Under the pieces are notes generated by a model. It searched no databases. It was given only the letters and a program-made list of their open reading frames with translations, and had not been told where the DNA came from. A program made the translations under genes and the position numbers. A stretch of 64,000 nt of DNA, taken from the NCBI GenBank assembly GCA_000611715.1, contig AZYM01000039.1, positions 1 to 64,000 of the forward strand, written 5' to 3'. The DNA comes from Scolecobasidium constrictum UM 578. Taxonomy: Eukaryota > Ascomycota > Dothideomycetes > Venturiales > Sympoventuriaceae. Shown in pieces: positions 43,934-55,500 of this stretch. The first letter of the stretch is position 1; every line of letters starts with the position of its first letter.

Positions 43934-44564
43934 ATGCAAAATCATCTTCGGGAGCTTCTGCCAGCGCCAAATACTCCACGGCTACCCGATGCCGAATTAT
44001 CCAGCAATAAAGATAAGCGCAAGGGACGGATAGTGAAGATCGCCTGCAAGACATGCCAGAGGAGGCGTGTAAAGGTAATCATCATATCCGATATTGCGAA
44101 CTTCTTATTGATCTCCACAGTGCGATGGCGTACGACCAGATTGCTCATCATGCAAGAAGCGCGGTGATGACTGCATGTACGAATTCGAGACAAGTTTGGA
44201 TATGACCAGATATCAAGCCTTGAGGAAGAGACAAGCGGAACTCGAAATACTCTATAACCAATCTTTGGAGATGCTCGAGCAACTACGGGACAGACCACGA
44301 TCCGAGGCACTGGCGATTTTTGAGCAGATCCGGAGAGGAGATACGCTGGAAGAACTCTCGAAGTCGATTCGCAATGGCGATTTGCTCATGGTTCTGGCTA
44401 ACAAGCATTCACCACCATCTTCGGGTAACAGCTCGAATCCTTCCAGGGATGCCAGTATCTCTCTGCCACCTTTGAGAATGGCGATACCGGACATGCCCGC
44501 GAAAGTTCTTGGAATGGGCCAGAATACACGACAGGAGCAATCTCAGGACGCGAATTTGTCGTGA
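43934..44564 (+). CDS. Minimal Zn2Cys6 protein (zinc cluster plus coiled coil only)
   Basis: Two exons, 43934-44074 and 44121-44564, with a 46 bp intron, give 194 residues. The zinc cluster is perfect: C38, C41, C48, C55, C58 and C65 (CX2CX6CX6CX2CX6C), and the intron falls between residues 47 and 48. It is followed by a helical segment (TRYQALRKRQAELEILYNQS and on to about residue 115) likely to dimerise. A Ser/Pro-rich tail follows (KHSPPSSGNSSNPSRDASIS). It lacks the middle homology/activation region of full-length regulators, so it may be a competitor, a co-regulator or a shortened gene. The frame is open upstream of 43934 but has no ATG there; a missed 5' exon is possible. Confidence 0.75.
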
Positions 44565-44695
44565 AGTGGACTATCAATTTGTATAGACTATATGTACGTT
44601 TGCGTAGACATATACCCGCCATAAAGTCAATAGGCCAAGCAATTATTCTTGAACGAGCCAACGATGCCTCGTCCATGCATTCATCTATGACAACT

Positions 44696-45634
44696 TCAAC
44701 ACTTGGTCGTCAAGATGATATCATCGTCTCCAAAGCCAAACTCGAAATCCTCAAAACATGACTTCCTCTGGACCGAGGCTTGAGGAGGTGGAACGGACAG
44801 ATCCGCGCTTAGTTGTGCGACTTGCTCCGCTGCGCACTTTGTTAACGGCGACGGGATGGCCTCAGCCGAGTTCGCCATGGTGAGATCGCCCTCTTCGTCC
44901 TCCTCAATCACAGTATGTAGCTTGAGCGGAGACTTTCTCTTGATCGTGGACTTCTTTCTAGTCGGTGATCCAAGGAACGACTGCAGTGCCACGGAAGGAT
45001 GATTAATCGCAGAGAGCAGGACATCAAAAGTAGTAGCAGGGATCTGCTGCTGCTGCTGCTTCTTCAGATCGACGGGTGTCCCCTCCAGCTCCACGATCAC
45101 CTTATTGTTTGGCGGCGAATCCAAAATCGTAGGTGAGAACTGCTCAACCTTCTGAGCGACCTTATTGCTCCACCGACACTCACTCGGGTAATCGCAATTG
45201 CGCCAGCAGTCTTTCGCATGTGTCGACGAAGGCGTCGGCGGCACCATGCAGCTCCTCCGCCAATCTCCCAGGGCTTTCCAAGCCGAATAGTCAAACTCAC
45301 TAGCACACGCACGATGCTTCTTGACAATCTTCTGGTTCCTGTTCTTGCGCGAGCGCACTACAGATGAGCCCGCGCAGAACATGTGGCCGTCTTCGAGGCA
45401 TCGCCGGGTCGCTCCGAGCGGGTACTGTTGTCGACATTGGTGGCACTGCCACATCCATAGGAGAGGTGCTGGAGCCTTTGGAGGCTCGGCGCCGATGCAG
45501 CTGAGTCGGGCGTTGTAGCGTGGTTTCTTTGGTTGAGGGAGAGGGGTGAGCGGTGATCGAGGTGAGAATGGTGAGGGAGGAATCGCTAGATTCGATGATC
45601 TGAATGGCACTGGTGTGATCTTGAGCGAAGGCAT
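44696..45634 (-). CDS. Cys-rich conserved fungal protein of unknown function
   Basis: A single-exon protein of 312 residues. The N-terminus is Pro-rich (PFSPRSPLTPLPQPKKPRYN). The middle (about 60-160) carries paired Cys and His that could bind zinc: WQCHQCRQQYPLGATRRC, then GHMFCAG, a basic run KNRNQKIVKKHRACASEFD, and DCWRNCDYPSECRW. A Gln run follows (KKQQQQQ), then a basic patch (RKKSTIKRKSPLK) and an acidic Phe-rich C-terminus (FEDFEFGFGDDD). It gives the impression of a Pezizomycotina-wide uncharacterised family, possibly nuclear. I cannot name it. It is convergent with the short Zn2Cys6 gene. Confidence 0.75.
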   Translation of the reverse strand: MPSLKITPVPFRSSNLAIPPSPFSPRSPLTPLPQPKKPRYNARLSCIGAEPPKAPAPLLWMWQCHQCRQQYPLGATRRCLEDGHMFCAGSSVVRSRKNRNQKIVKKHRACASEFDYSAWKALGDWRRSCMVPPTPSSTHAKDCWRNCDYPSECRWSNKVAQKVEQFSPTILDSPPNNKVIVELEGTPVDLKKQQQQQIPATTFDVLLSAINHPSVALQSFLGSPTRKKSTIKRKSPLKLHTVIEEDEEGDLTMANSAEAIPSPLTKCAAEQVAQLSADLSVPPPQASVQRKSCFEDFEFGFGDDDIILTTKC

Positions 45635-46168
45635 ATCGATGTAGTGAAAATATGCTGGTCAAGAAAAACTGTATGCTGCGAAGACTGTGTATAGATTCGA
45701 GCAAACAAGCGAGTGTGAGAAGAGAAACCAGCTCTCCGAAGCGACTGTAATATGCAGAAGCGAAGAGAACTTTACAGTGAAGAGTGGCTGTGAGAAGTCC
45801 AGCTCGTCGCTTGGGGACATATCTAGCGAAGACCTTTGTCCATCGATGGCACGGGCTCGCTCTAAGCGATTGTGAAGCGAGACCGAGTATGGCCACTCTG
45901 CGTTGCAGACGACAAGGAGAAGGAGGACTGGCTTTGTCAGGAATCATGTGGTCTTTGACGGATGTCAAAGGGTATTGAGAAGTGACTGAGACGTGTGAAA
46001 GGCGTATACTCGTTCCTTTGTCTTCCAAATGTCTAGACTCAGACTTCGATGCTGGCAGACTTCGTCTCACATCCAACACATCTTTTGGATGCGGGGATCC
46101 AAGAAGCGTGAGATGACTGCGAATGCATCATGATATGCTTCCGTTCATCGCATCGGGTTTCAGAACTC
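45635..46168. other. Intergenic, no supported gene
   Basis: 534 bp between two minus-strand genes: the promoter of the Cys-rich gene and the 3' flank of the methyltransferase. No element stands out. Confidence 0.5.
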
Positions 46169-47320
46169 TCATCTGACTTCACCACCATCATTAGGCTGCA
46201 GTGGCAACCCACTCCAAGCTCTTGAGAACAAAGACCCGCCCTCGTCATCCCTCCACCCCCAAGCCACACAATAATGCTGCGCCAGTAAAATCCACTCCTC
46301 AAGCTCATCCAACATCTCACAGCGACCCACACGCTCCCTCTCTTCCTCAGACACCCACCTGTTCAGCAGAAAATCCACATCAGCAGCCTGCTGACCGCTC
46401 GTCAGCCCGACAGGTTTCATCCTTGCCTTTTGCGCGGCTAGCGAGGAATACTTTTGTAGTGTCTGGAGGACGATGCCGCGCTGTGCCAGGTTCGAGATCA
46501 TGACTTGCCCAAAGGAGTCGTAGGGGCGGATTGGCTCGTAGATTATTGTGCCGAGGGGTGTGGTGGGGGAGATGATGCGGGTGGTGAAGGTTTTGAGAAC
46601 AGCATCCGCGGCGGCTGGTGGGAGGTAGATCAGACAGCATTCTGATAGGAGGAGGGTTGGCAGTGATGGCGAGACATAGGGCAGTGTCGGGACGTCTTCA
46701 GCATCTGACATGCTGAGGGTCCTCAGGTCGATAGCATGTATGTTGTACGTTGGTGACTGGAGACTCGTGCCGTCAGATGATATCTGAAGCTCGGCTTCAC
46801 TGTGCGCCTGCAGATGCCCATGGATGGCCTTCAGGAGCTCAGGTGATTTCTTGATGGCTGCAACCTTCGCCTCAGTATTCGTCGCAAAATCAAGCTCGTG
46901 GTACACGATCTTCAACGACGGATCTCTTGAGACGAGCCTGAAATATCGAGTATCCGATCCAGCACCAAGGGAAATAATCTGCTTCTTCTCATCCGGATCC
47001 GTAGCCAGGAAGCGATTGACCAGCTCGTCGATCGCAGTCGTCCTGATATATGTTCCCCGATTGATGATAGGGTATCTCTTTGGCGTTTCTCCTTGCGCAA
47101 AGTGACGCGCGAATGGATCGTCTAGGTAGCCCAACGCAACGGCACTCATCCGGGAAAGTGATGCATCTTGATCTGTTTGCTGGACGATCTTGTCCTTTGA
47201 TGCTGAAGAGGATGCGGCTCCCTCGGCTCCAGATCGACCTCCGCGACCGCGCCCTCGACCGCCTCGGGCACCTCGCAGCGATAGGAGATTCGGAATTTCA
47301 GGTGCTCTCCTTTCGGTCAT
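46169..47320 (-). CDS. PPM1: Leucine carboxyl methyltransferase 1 (PP2A methylation)
   Basis: A single-exon protein of 383 residues from the ATG at 47320 (good context, AAAGATGACC). An in-frame ATG at 47398 would add 26 residues but has weak context. After a short RGG-rich stretch (GARGGRGRGRGGRSG) the methyltransferase follows: DASLSRMSAVALGYLDDPF, the S-adenosylmethionine site IISLGAGSDTRYF (about 110-122), ELDFATNTEAKVAAI, and LLLSECCLIYLPP. LCMT1/Ppm1 methylates the C-terminal Leu of the PP2A catalytic subunit, which controls assembly with B-type regulatory subunits. The RGG-like N-terminal insert is unusual for the family core. It shares a 167 bp divergent promoter with SPT3. Confidence 0.88.
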   Translation of the reverse strand: MTERRAPEIPNLLSLRGARGGRGRGRGGRSGAEGAASSSASKDKIVQQTDQDASLSRMSAVALGYLDDPFARHFAQGETPKRYPIINRGTYIRTTAIDELVNRFLATDPDEKKQIISLGAGSDTRYFRLVSRDPSLKIVYHELDFATNTEAKVAAIKKSPELLKAIHGHLQAHSEAELQISSDGTSLQSPTYNIHAIDLRTLSMSDAEDVPTLPYVSPSLPTLLLSECCLIYLPPAAADAVLKTFTTRIISPTTPLGTIIYEPIRPYDSFGQVMISNLAQRGIVLQTLQKYSSLAAQKARMKPVGLTSGQQAADVDFLLNRWVSEEERERVGRCEMLDELEEWILLAQHYCVAWGWRDDEGGSLFSRAWSGLPLQPNDGGEVR

Positions 47321-47487
47321 CTTTGTTGTTATTGTCGAGCGTGTCCGGTCATTTGAAGGTAGATGTAGCCTGAATGCCTTAGGCCGCAACTCCCTCATCG
47401 GCTGGTGAACCAGATCTGACTGGCATTAACACCGATACCCTCACTCATCATTTTCATCATCGTAAATCTGCGGAGTAGTGCCTCAAA
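47321..47487. promoter_or_regulatory. Bidirectional promoter (PPM1 / SPT3)
   Basis: Only 167 bp separate the start codons of two divergently transcribed genes, so their promoters must overlap. No specific motif was identified. Confidence 0.5.
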
Positions 47488-48693
47488 ATGGCGGAGAAGA
47501 CGGCGAAGTACCGGACTGAGATCCAGCAGGTGAGCATTGCATAGCTGAATTTCGGGCTCCACGTCTCACGTGCCATGATACGCGACTTCGGGCAGCTTGC
47601 AATACTAAACGATTTTTGTACGATCTGAACTTGTAGGCTGACTTCAGTATGATCGTAGATGATGTTCGTCTCTGGCGAGACAGGGGAGCCGTCGCCAGAG
47701 ACAACAATGCTGGTGGAATCCATAGTCCAGCAACAAGTTATGGAAATGGTACGCCTCTACACAATCTATTCCCGCGATGTGTTCTAAGCACCAGAAAGCT
47801 CAAAGAATGTACCGCGCTTGCAACCCGACGAGGAAGTCGCAGCATAGGCACCGACGATCTCATGATGCTCATCCGACACGACAAAGCCAAATTAGCTCGC
47901 CTCCGGCATTTCCTGCAATGGAAGGACGTGCGCAAGAACGTCAAAGAAGCCGAGGACAACAAAGACGCTGGTGGCGAGGTGGGTGCGGAAGGCGATCTGG
48001 CCGGTGGCGGTATGGCAGGCCCCTCCGGACCGGCGGTCGATCTGAAGAAAGGGAATAAGAAGGCGAGGGTGGACCTGGTCTGGGACGTGCCAAGCTACTT
48101 CTCGGAGCAGGTGCCGCCGAGGGACGACGAGGAAGACGAGGAGGAAGAGGAGATGACGATGGCGACGTTGCAGCGGCTGAAGTATGCGGATGAGAGGACC
48201 AAGGATATGAGTAAGGAGGATTACATGCACTGGTCTGAGTGTCGACAGGCTTCTTTCACGTTTCGCAAGGGAAGACGGTTCAGAGATTGGGCGGGCTTTG
48301 GGGTCATCACGGATGCGAAGCCTAATGATGATATCATTGATATCCTCGGGTTTCTGACGTACGAGATTGTTCAGACGCTCACGGAGGAGGCGCTCAAGGT
48401 GAAGGAGGCTGAGGATCTGTGGAAGAAACGTAATGGACAGGATAGCGCGAAGGGAGGGAAAAACAAGAAGAGGCAGCGCGAACCTGGCCTGTTTGACTGG
48501 CCAGACGAGGAACGCGAACCTGTGCAGCCAGGCCATGTGAGGGAGGCGTTTAGGCGGTTGCAGATGGGAAGTCAGAAGACGAAGGCGATGGCGAACTTTT
48601 CCAGACGGGTCAACAAGCAGAAGTTGAAGTTTGTGAGTAGATCCTCCATCAAGAGCGGCGTGCTCTTCACTAATGATGCATTTCCAGATTTGA
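47488..48693 (+). CDS. SPT3: SAGA subunit Spt3
   Basis: Four exons, 47488-47529, 47659-47748, 47799-48632 and 48688-48693 (introns 129, 50 and 55 bp), give 323 residues. The N-terminus is the TFIID-18/Taf13-like histone fold: KYRTEIQQ, MMFVSGETGEPSPETTMLVE, then TALATRRGSRSIGTDDLMML and WKDVRKN. A central acidic linker (DDEEDEEEEE) precedes the second histone-fold half (EDYMHWSECRQASFTFRKGR, and the helix DIIDILGFLTYEIVQTLTEE). Spt3 is the SAGA subunit that contacts TBP. The last exon is only six bases (Ile and stop). Splicing there matches the short C-terminus of the family; retention of the 55 bp intron would append a different tail of about 57 residues. Confidence 0.88.
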
Positions 48694-49585
48694 TGAAGAG
48701 GCATAAGCTTAGAAGACTATTGTGGAATTTGCATAGCGACTGGCGTTGGAAGGATGAACATAGCATGAATACCCAAGTGAAATTTTTTCGCAGGCTCAGA
48801 TGATCCACTGTCATACAACAGTGATACAGACGGGCCATCAGACAAAGTCAATTGTGTTTCGTTTGTTTCGTCCAGCCCTGCTGCAAATTGGAAGATGGTG
48901 AGTCTTGCTAGTGAAAGTGCAAGCATCAGCCCTATGACCATGTTCCGGAGCCGCATTCCAGAGTGTCATTCTGCACGTGGCGAGTACCATACTGTAGGAA
49001 TTATCGTCGAGCGGATTGAGTGTCTGCAATTATTTGGGACCGAGCCCCATGGGTAGCAACTCCAAAGCTGAAAGCTCAGCTGGCATCTCAAGATGGATCG
49101 GCCCGTTTGTCCAATCAGATCCCTCTGCAGCTCTCGCTTAAGCACATCGTGTGGCGTGAAGAGCCCGCTTGGGCAGCCAGCCACGCCAGCATGTCCCATC
49201 GTCTGCATTGGTGTGGGATGGATACACAAGAGTGATCGATCGCATCACTTGAACTTCATCCACTCCTTGCCAGTCGTCAGCGCGCGCATCTTGTATCATA
49301 GCTATCACGAACATCACGGCCTCGAGAGATACCCCCAGCCACCGGTTTCTCCATCGGAGAGTGGAGCTCGACAAACGCGCGCGGATGCTTGTCGTTCGTC
49401 AAAACAACGCATCAGAAACTCCGCTCCAGCGACCAATACCGAAGGGCACCCCGGCACAAAAAAAGCTGCATAGGCATTATCGCTGCAGAATCGCCGATTA
49501 GTGGCTATCACATATAAGACCACGATTGAGTGCGAAGGGGAGGTCGGAAGCGCAACCAAGACGACGACACGACCAGCAGGAAAAG
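48694..49585. other. Intergenic: promoter of the giant repeat protein
   Basis: 892 bp between SPT3 and the giant gene. Open frames here (for example 49093-49473) have no supporting content. Confidence 0.5.
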
Positions 49586-52500
49586 ATGTGGAATAAATTG
49601 ACGGGGAAGAATAGCGATGCGGCATCGCAGAGTGGCGAGAAGGAGAAGCGCAGGAGCAAGACGGGCGAGTCGGGCTCTTCGCGCAGTGAGAGGAGGAGGG
49701 CAGAGTCGGTGATTTCCTCGGCTTCGACGAGCAGAAGGAGCGAGAGGGGTGACCGAGATCGAGATCGCGATGGGGATGGGGAGAGGAAGAAGAGGTCTTC
49801 GGCGAGTCGGACGAGCACGTATCCGCCGCCTGAGTCTGTCGCGAGCTCGTATGCTACTGCGCCCAGTACGCGCGACCGAGAAGAGAGGACGCCGCGGAGG
49901 AGTGCGACGATGCCGGTCGATGATGGTGTCTCGACGTACTCGTACGAGAATGTTCATAGCTGGGACAGACCGCAAGAGAGAGACGACGAGAGCGTCTATG
50001 GCGTTGCTCGCGACCGAGAAGAGGAGAGGCGGAGAGCAGAGAGGGAGAGTGATTCGCCTCGAGACAGGGAAGAGAGAAGGAAAGAGAGGCGCGAGAGACG
50101 CGAAGCTGAGAGGAGCGCGCCGCTCAAACGCGACAGTGACCGCAAAGCCAGCAGAACGATTGTCGAAGAGTCGTCGCGCGCGAGCGAAGATATGCCAGGT
50201 GCCTTCCCTGGCCAGTCAACCAATGCTACGTCTGGTCCATCGCGTCCTGAGCCGCAGTACAGCACGAGCGATCCGCACATCGCACACCAGTTCCCTGGCA
50301 TGACGCCTGCAAACCCGTACGGAGCAGCTGCAGACTTCTACGGCGATCAAGGGCAGTCTGTAGCATATCAGCCAGGTGTGCGTCCAGACACGCCGTTGAT
50401 GAATGCTCAGCTGCATCTCATGGCTGCTTCGGCTCAAGCACAGCCAGCGCAGGACACAGGCAATGGTAGTGCTGCAGATTACTTTGCGGCTGGCGCTGCG
50501 ACTGCAGGGGCTATATCTGGCGCAGCAGCGGCATCTTCCTCTTCATCTAAGCCTACGAAGCCAAGTTCAGGCACTCCGTCAAAGCCATCCAAGACAAATT
50601 CGAAGCCTTCCGGAAGTGGCAAGATGTCTACTGCAGCAGCGGCAGCAGCAGGTGGTGCTGCGCTGGGCTATGCGCTCAATTCGAATGCGCAGGAATCGAG
50701 CTCTTCTCTCTACGTTCACGGAGCACAAGAGACGGCAAGCAATGCATACCAGCAGTCCGTTGCAGGCGCCTCTTCTCTTGGGGGACATGGCCACTCCTTG
50801 TCTGCTCCCTCAGCAGGCACATATGGCGTTGGTGGCGACTCGGACGCCTCTCCACGAGTTTCGCCCTCTCACTCGCCATCGCGACCTGGCAAATCAAACT
50901 TCGGCAAATATGCGGCCGGAGCTGCTGGGCTCGCAGCAGGTGCCTACGCGCTTCACAACCACAATCACAGCCACCATCAGCATACCTCCTCGGCACCCGG
51001 AGGTCACAATGGGTATAATGGCTACGACGCTCAGGCAGGATATGGTGTCGCAGGTTCCAGTGGCTACGTCAATGGTCACAATCACACGCACAATCACGGT
51101 CAAACAGCGATGCGCAGCAGAAACCAAGGTCCCGTATCTAAGCTAGTCGACTGGTGGAAGGACCACGAAGACGTGGCCAAGATGGAAGAGTACACCGAGT
51201 ACATCGGCGTGTGTCGCGGCTGCTTCGATCCAAACACTTCCGCTTACATGGCTCCACGCAAGCACAACTATCGCAAACGCAAGTCCACGGATAGCCTGCG
51301 CGAACGACGCTCTGGCGAGTTTGAAAGAGGCGGCCGCGTGAGCAAGGACTCGAGATACTACCGCTACGGCTCTGACGAGGAGAAGAGGCGGAAGAGCAAT
51401 AAGGCTGGCTTGGTCGCTGCTGGTCTCGGAGCGTATGGTCTTGCGAAGGCAGGCAAGGCTGTGCTTGGAGAGAAGGGCGACTTTGAAGACACTTATAGTG
51501 TGCGTTCTGGGCGCAGGGCACACTCTTCGAAATCGTACGCCAGGCATGGGAGCAGGAGTCGCAGTTCATCTCGGGACAGGCGGAGCTCTTACGGTGTCAT
51601 CCGGAGGCGCGGCAGTAGCTCGTCCGATCAGAAGAGAAGCAGGACAGATCTCATCGCTGATGGCAAGGGCGAGTATCGTCTCGAGCGAAGGCGCAGCGAC
51701 AAGAAAAAGAATCGATCGAGATCTTCCTCGCGCGATCGAAGAAGCGGTGGAGGCATTCTTGGTGCGGCAGCTGGTGCAGCATTGGCTGGAGGGGCTATCG
51801 CTGCTAGTCGCAGGAAGCATCACAGCCGGTCTAGATCACGATCGAACTCGCCATCGCACAAGAACTACGCGTATGTGCGCCGCCATCGCGGTGATAACGA
51901 CAATGTCTCAGTCTATTCGCAAGCGACCTCGCGTCATCGCGGCTCAAGAGCATCACTGGGGTCATCGCGAGAAGATCTGCCTGCTACAGGCGGCTTCCTA
52001 GGCGGCATTTTTGGGGCCAGCGGCAGCGACCGCCGAAGGAGGATATCGCCCAAGCGCAAGAAGAAGACGGGCTTCTTCACCTTCGGCAATGGTTCTTCGT
52101 CCTCTGATCTTGGACTGGCATACGGTGGCGATGCGCGTCGGGGCAATCGCTCGTCGAGATACTCCCTCGATGGCAAGAGGAAGGTCAAGCGCAAGAGCTC
52201 GGATGAGAAGATCAATGCCACCCTCCTCGGCATCGGTGCCACGGCTGCTGCACTTGCTGCTGCACAGCATGGTCGAGGCAAGCACGGCGGCAGTAGAGCG
52301 GATCTTGTCGCAGTGAAAGAGCGCAAGGGCCATCGAACACGCGGATCGCTCGTATCAAAGCCAACAAAGCACTCTTCGTCTGATGAAGATGATGGAGGTG
52401 TTTGGGAAGACGATCCGAATGACTCGAGCGGATACTCTGACGAGGGTCTCGCGTATGGCGATTGGCGGGCGAGGAAGAGCACGGATTCGCTTGTCTCGAA

Positions 52501-55500
52501 CGACTCTGGCACTTGGAAATGGGGCTGGCGGTGGGGGCGCAAGAAGAAGCGGCCATCGCGTGAGAGTCTTGGAGCAGGCGGCTCATTCATCGCGCCTGCT
52601 GCTGCCGGTGCTGCGGCTGGAGCTGTTGCTGCGAACATGATCGGCAGACATGACGGTGACACTTACTCCCCCAGCCTCAGCAGCCAGCCGAGCATGCAGT
52701 CCGTGGTGCCCATCATGAGCAACGATCCAACGCGCTATGATGCCGTGGGTAGGCGAACGGATTCCCTGCCAATGTATTCGAGCCCGCACCAGAATTTGCC
52801 GCTCAATCAACCGCAGCCGGTCGCGCCAGTCAATGGAGCTGTCTACAACACGACTGGTGTCGGATACTCGCCCGGGTATGTGGCGCCTTCTGGCCCGCCT
52901 GTGGACTTCAATGCTTCCACCGGTCTGGTAAGACGCGATTCTAGGGACAAGAAGCAGAGGCCCGTGTCGTACAGTGCTGCGGACCTTGCGCGGAGACAGT
53001 CTGCGCCTGTTGATGATGAGCAGGCTCCTTCTCTGCCAGCGCGTAGACGAAGAGCCTCGAGTCCGGTGCAGAGTTCTTCGAATCTGGGACGCAATGCGCT
53101 CATTGGCAGTGCTGCAGCTGCAGCAGGAATTGCCGCTGCTTCTGCCCTCTCGAGCTCGGGTTCTAAGCAGCCCGGTACGCCATCGAAGGATGTGCGTTTC
53201 TCGTTCGACGCGGAACAAGCTGGGCGTGAGCGCGATCGGGATCGCGAGCATGACCGCGAGTCCGCACGCGAATCACGCAGACGTGAAGAAGACGATGCTG
53301 CGGAGCGGCGCAAGCGAGACGATGAACGACGGCAGCGCGAGGAAGAAGAGCAAGCTCGCGCATACGCTCGTCAGGAAGAGCAGCGCGCCCGCGAAGAAGA
53401 AGCCAGAGCCGCGGCCGCGCGACGCGAGGCCGAGCGGAAAGCTGATGCGGAGCGCGAAGCTGCGAGACGGGCGGCTGTTGCTCGTGAGACTGAGGAGCGC
53501 GAACGCCTGGAGCGGGAGGCAGATCGGAGGAGACGCGAGCGCGAGGCTGCTGATCGGGAGGCGGCGGAGCGGGAAGCGGCTGCGCAGGCGGCGAGTGCGA
53601 GAGAGGCCAAGGCGAGGGAAGAGGCGTACCGTGCTGAGCAGGAGCTGCGTGCCAAAGAGGCTCTGGCGCGCGAAGAGGAGCACCGACTCGAGCAGGAGCG
53701 TCGTGAGCGCGAGGCTGCAGATCGCGAGTTTGAGAAGCGGGAGAATGAGAGGAGAGCGAATTGGGCTGCTCCCGTTGCTGCGGGGGCGGCGGGCATCGCC
53801 GCTGCGTCTGTTGTCAGTGCGCTGTCTGATTCGTCTCGTGATGGGAAGAAGAAGAAGAACAAGGATAAGAAGCGCCAGGACAGCATTCCTCTCGACTCCC
53901 GCTATGAGGTCTACCGCTCGGAAGATGAGCCCAGTCGCAGCGCGCAGGCTGTCGAGCCGAAGATCGCAGAGGCCAAACCTGTTGTTCGAGAGATTAAGCC
54001 CATCATTGACAGCAAGGTCGAGGTGGACGGCTTCGACGACGACGTCATCTTTGATCCCGATTACTTCAAGAAAGCGCGCGACAAGAAGCGAGCTGCGGCT
54101 GAGATCGCACTGGCAAGCAAAGCCGCAGACAAGGTCGTTGCGGACATGAAGCAGCACTACGATGAAGGTCCCGTGGACAATGAGTCGTTCTGGGCGCCTG
54201 CCGAGCTTAGAGATCACAGCCAAGATCGCAAGCTGAATGATCCGAATGCGGACGCTGATGTCGAGGTCTTGCATGAGGGCAACATCTCCGTCAGTGTGCC
54301 CCCGTATGATCGCGATTACAGCTTCACGCCTGTGCGAGAGGTCGATAGCAGGGTTCCGTGGGCTGTGCCACAGCTCAAGCTTATCGAGCCGACTCCACCT
54401 GCGAGCCGAGCGAACTCTTATGCTGGGTCGTATGCCGGCTCCGCTCGGGGCTCCGTACCCCCATCCCCTGTCGTCGAGCCGCAGAAGTCAGACGTCCCTG
54501 TTGGCGAGGAGCTCGAGCGCTCGCGCTCAGGATCTAGAGTCCGCTGGGGCGAGAACCAGACTCAGATCTTCGAGGCCGTGACTCCAGACTCGATCCGCGA
54601 GAAATTCATCAGCGACGATGATATCACTTCGGAAGCGTCTCCACAGCGGAACGATGAGGTCGTGGTCGAGGAGAAGTCTAGGGATGGCCAGACGAAGACG
54701 TCGAGCTACAAGCCTGCCATGGCTGCTTCCGCGGCGGCGGCTGCTGCTTATGGCATCTCGAAGGAGCTTGTGGAGTCGCCTGTGGAAGAAGAGCTTCCTC
54801 GCGTGTCACCGCTCACGGGATCGCCGGTCAAGGAAGACGGACCCGTGTATCAATCGCAGTCGCCAGAGATCACACCCGTAGTTGTGGAGCCGAACGAGCG
54901 TCGCAAGCGAAGGAGTGGTGGGTTCTACGAGCAGCCATTCTACGACAGCATCTCAGATATGGGCACGACCTTCCAGTTGGACGAGGATGCTGCAGATCTG
55001 CCGACGCGTGAGCATGGCTTCGTCGAGGGCGAGGTTTTTGATCCGACGCCAAAGGAGGAGAAGGACCTCTCGTCTGGCATGCCTGGCGGTTTCATCGAGG
55101 ATGAGGAAGCGCCTGCCGCGTTCACGGTGTCCTCGAAGAAGCAGAAGAAGAAGGATAAGAAGGCGAAGAAGAATCGTGAGGTGGATACGCCTGAGCCTGA
55201 GACTGTCAGTGAGGCGCCATCGTCGAGCAAGCTACCTGCTTTCATGGCGGAGGCACCATCGGGCTTTCCCGTGGCTACTGGGATCGTCGAGGCGCAGGAT
55301 CGCGATCTCACGGCCGCTCAGGAAGCCGCCGAGGACAAGGCGCTCTTCGGCGAGAGCACGGTCGATGAAGAGCCACCGGTCATGAGCAGCAAGAAGTCGA
55401 AGAAGAAGGACAAGAAAAAGAACCGCAAGAGTCGTGACATGGAGGAGGAAGTCGAGCGCGATATCCGCGATATCGAGCCTCCGGTCTCTTCTTCTTCTGC

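Noticed and set aside
52974..54149. 391-codon plus-strand frame inside the giant gene
   Set aside because: It is a second frame through the R/E/A-rich helix; GC-rich charged codons keep other frames open. The giant protein frame carries all conserved blocks.
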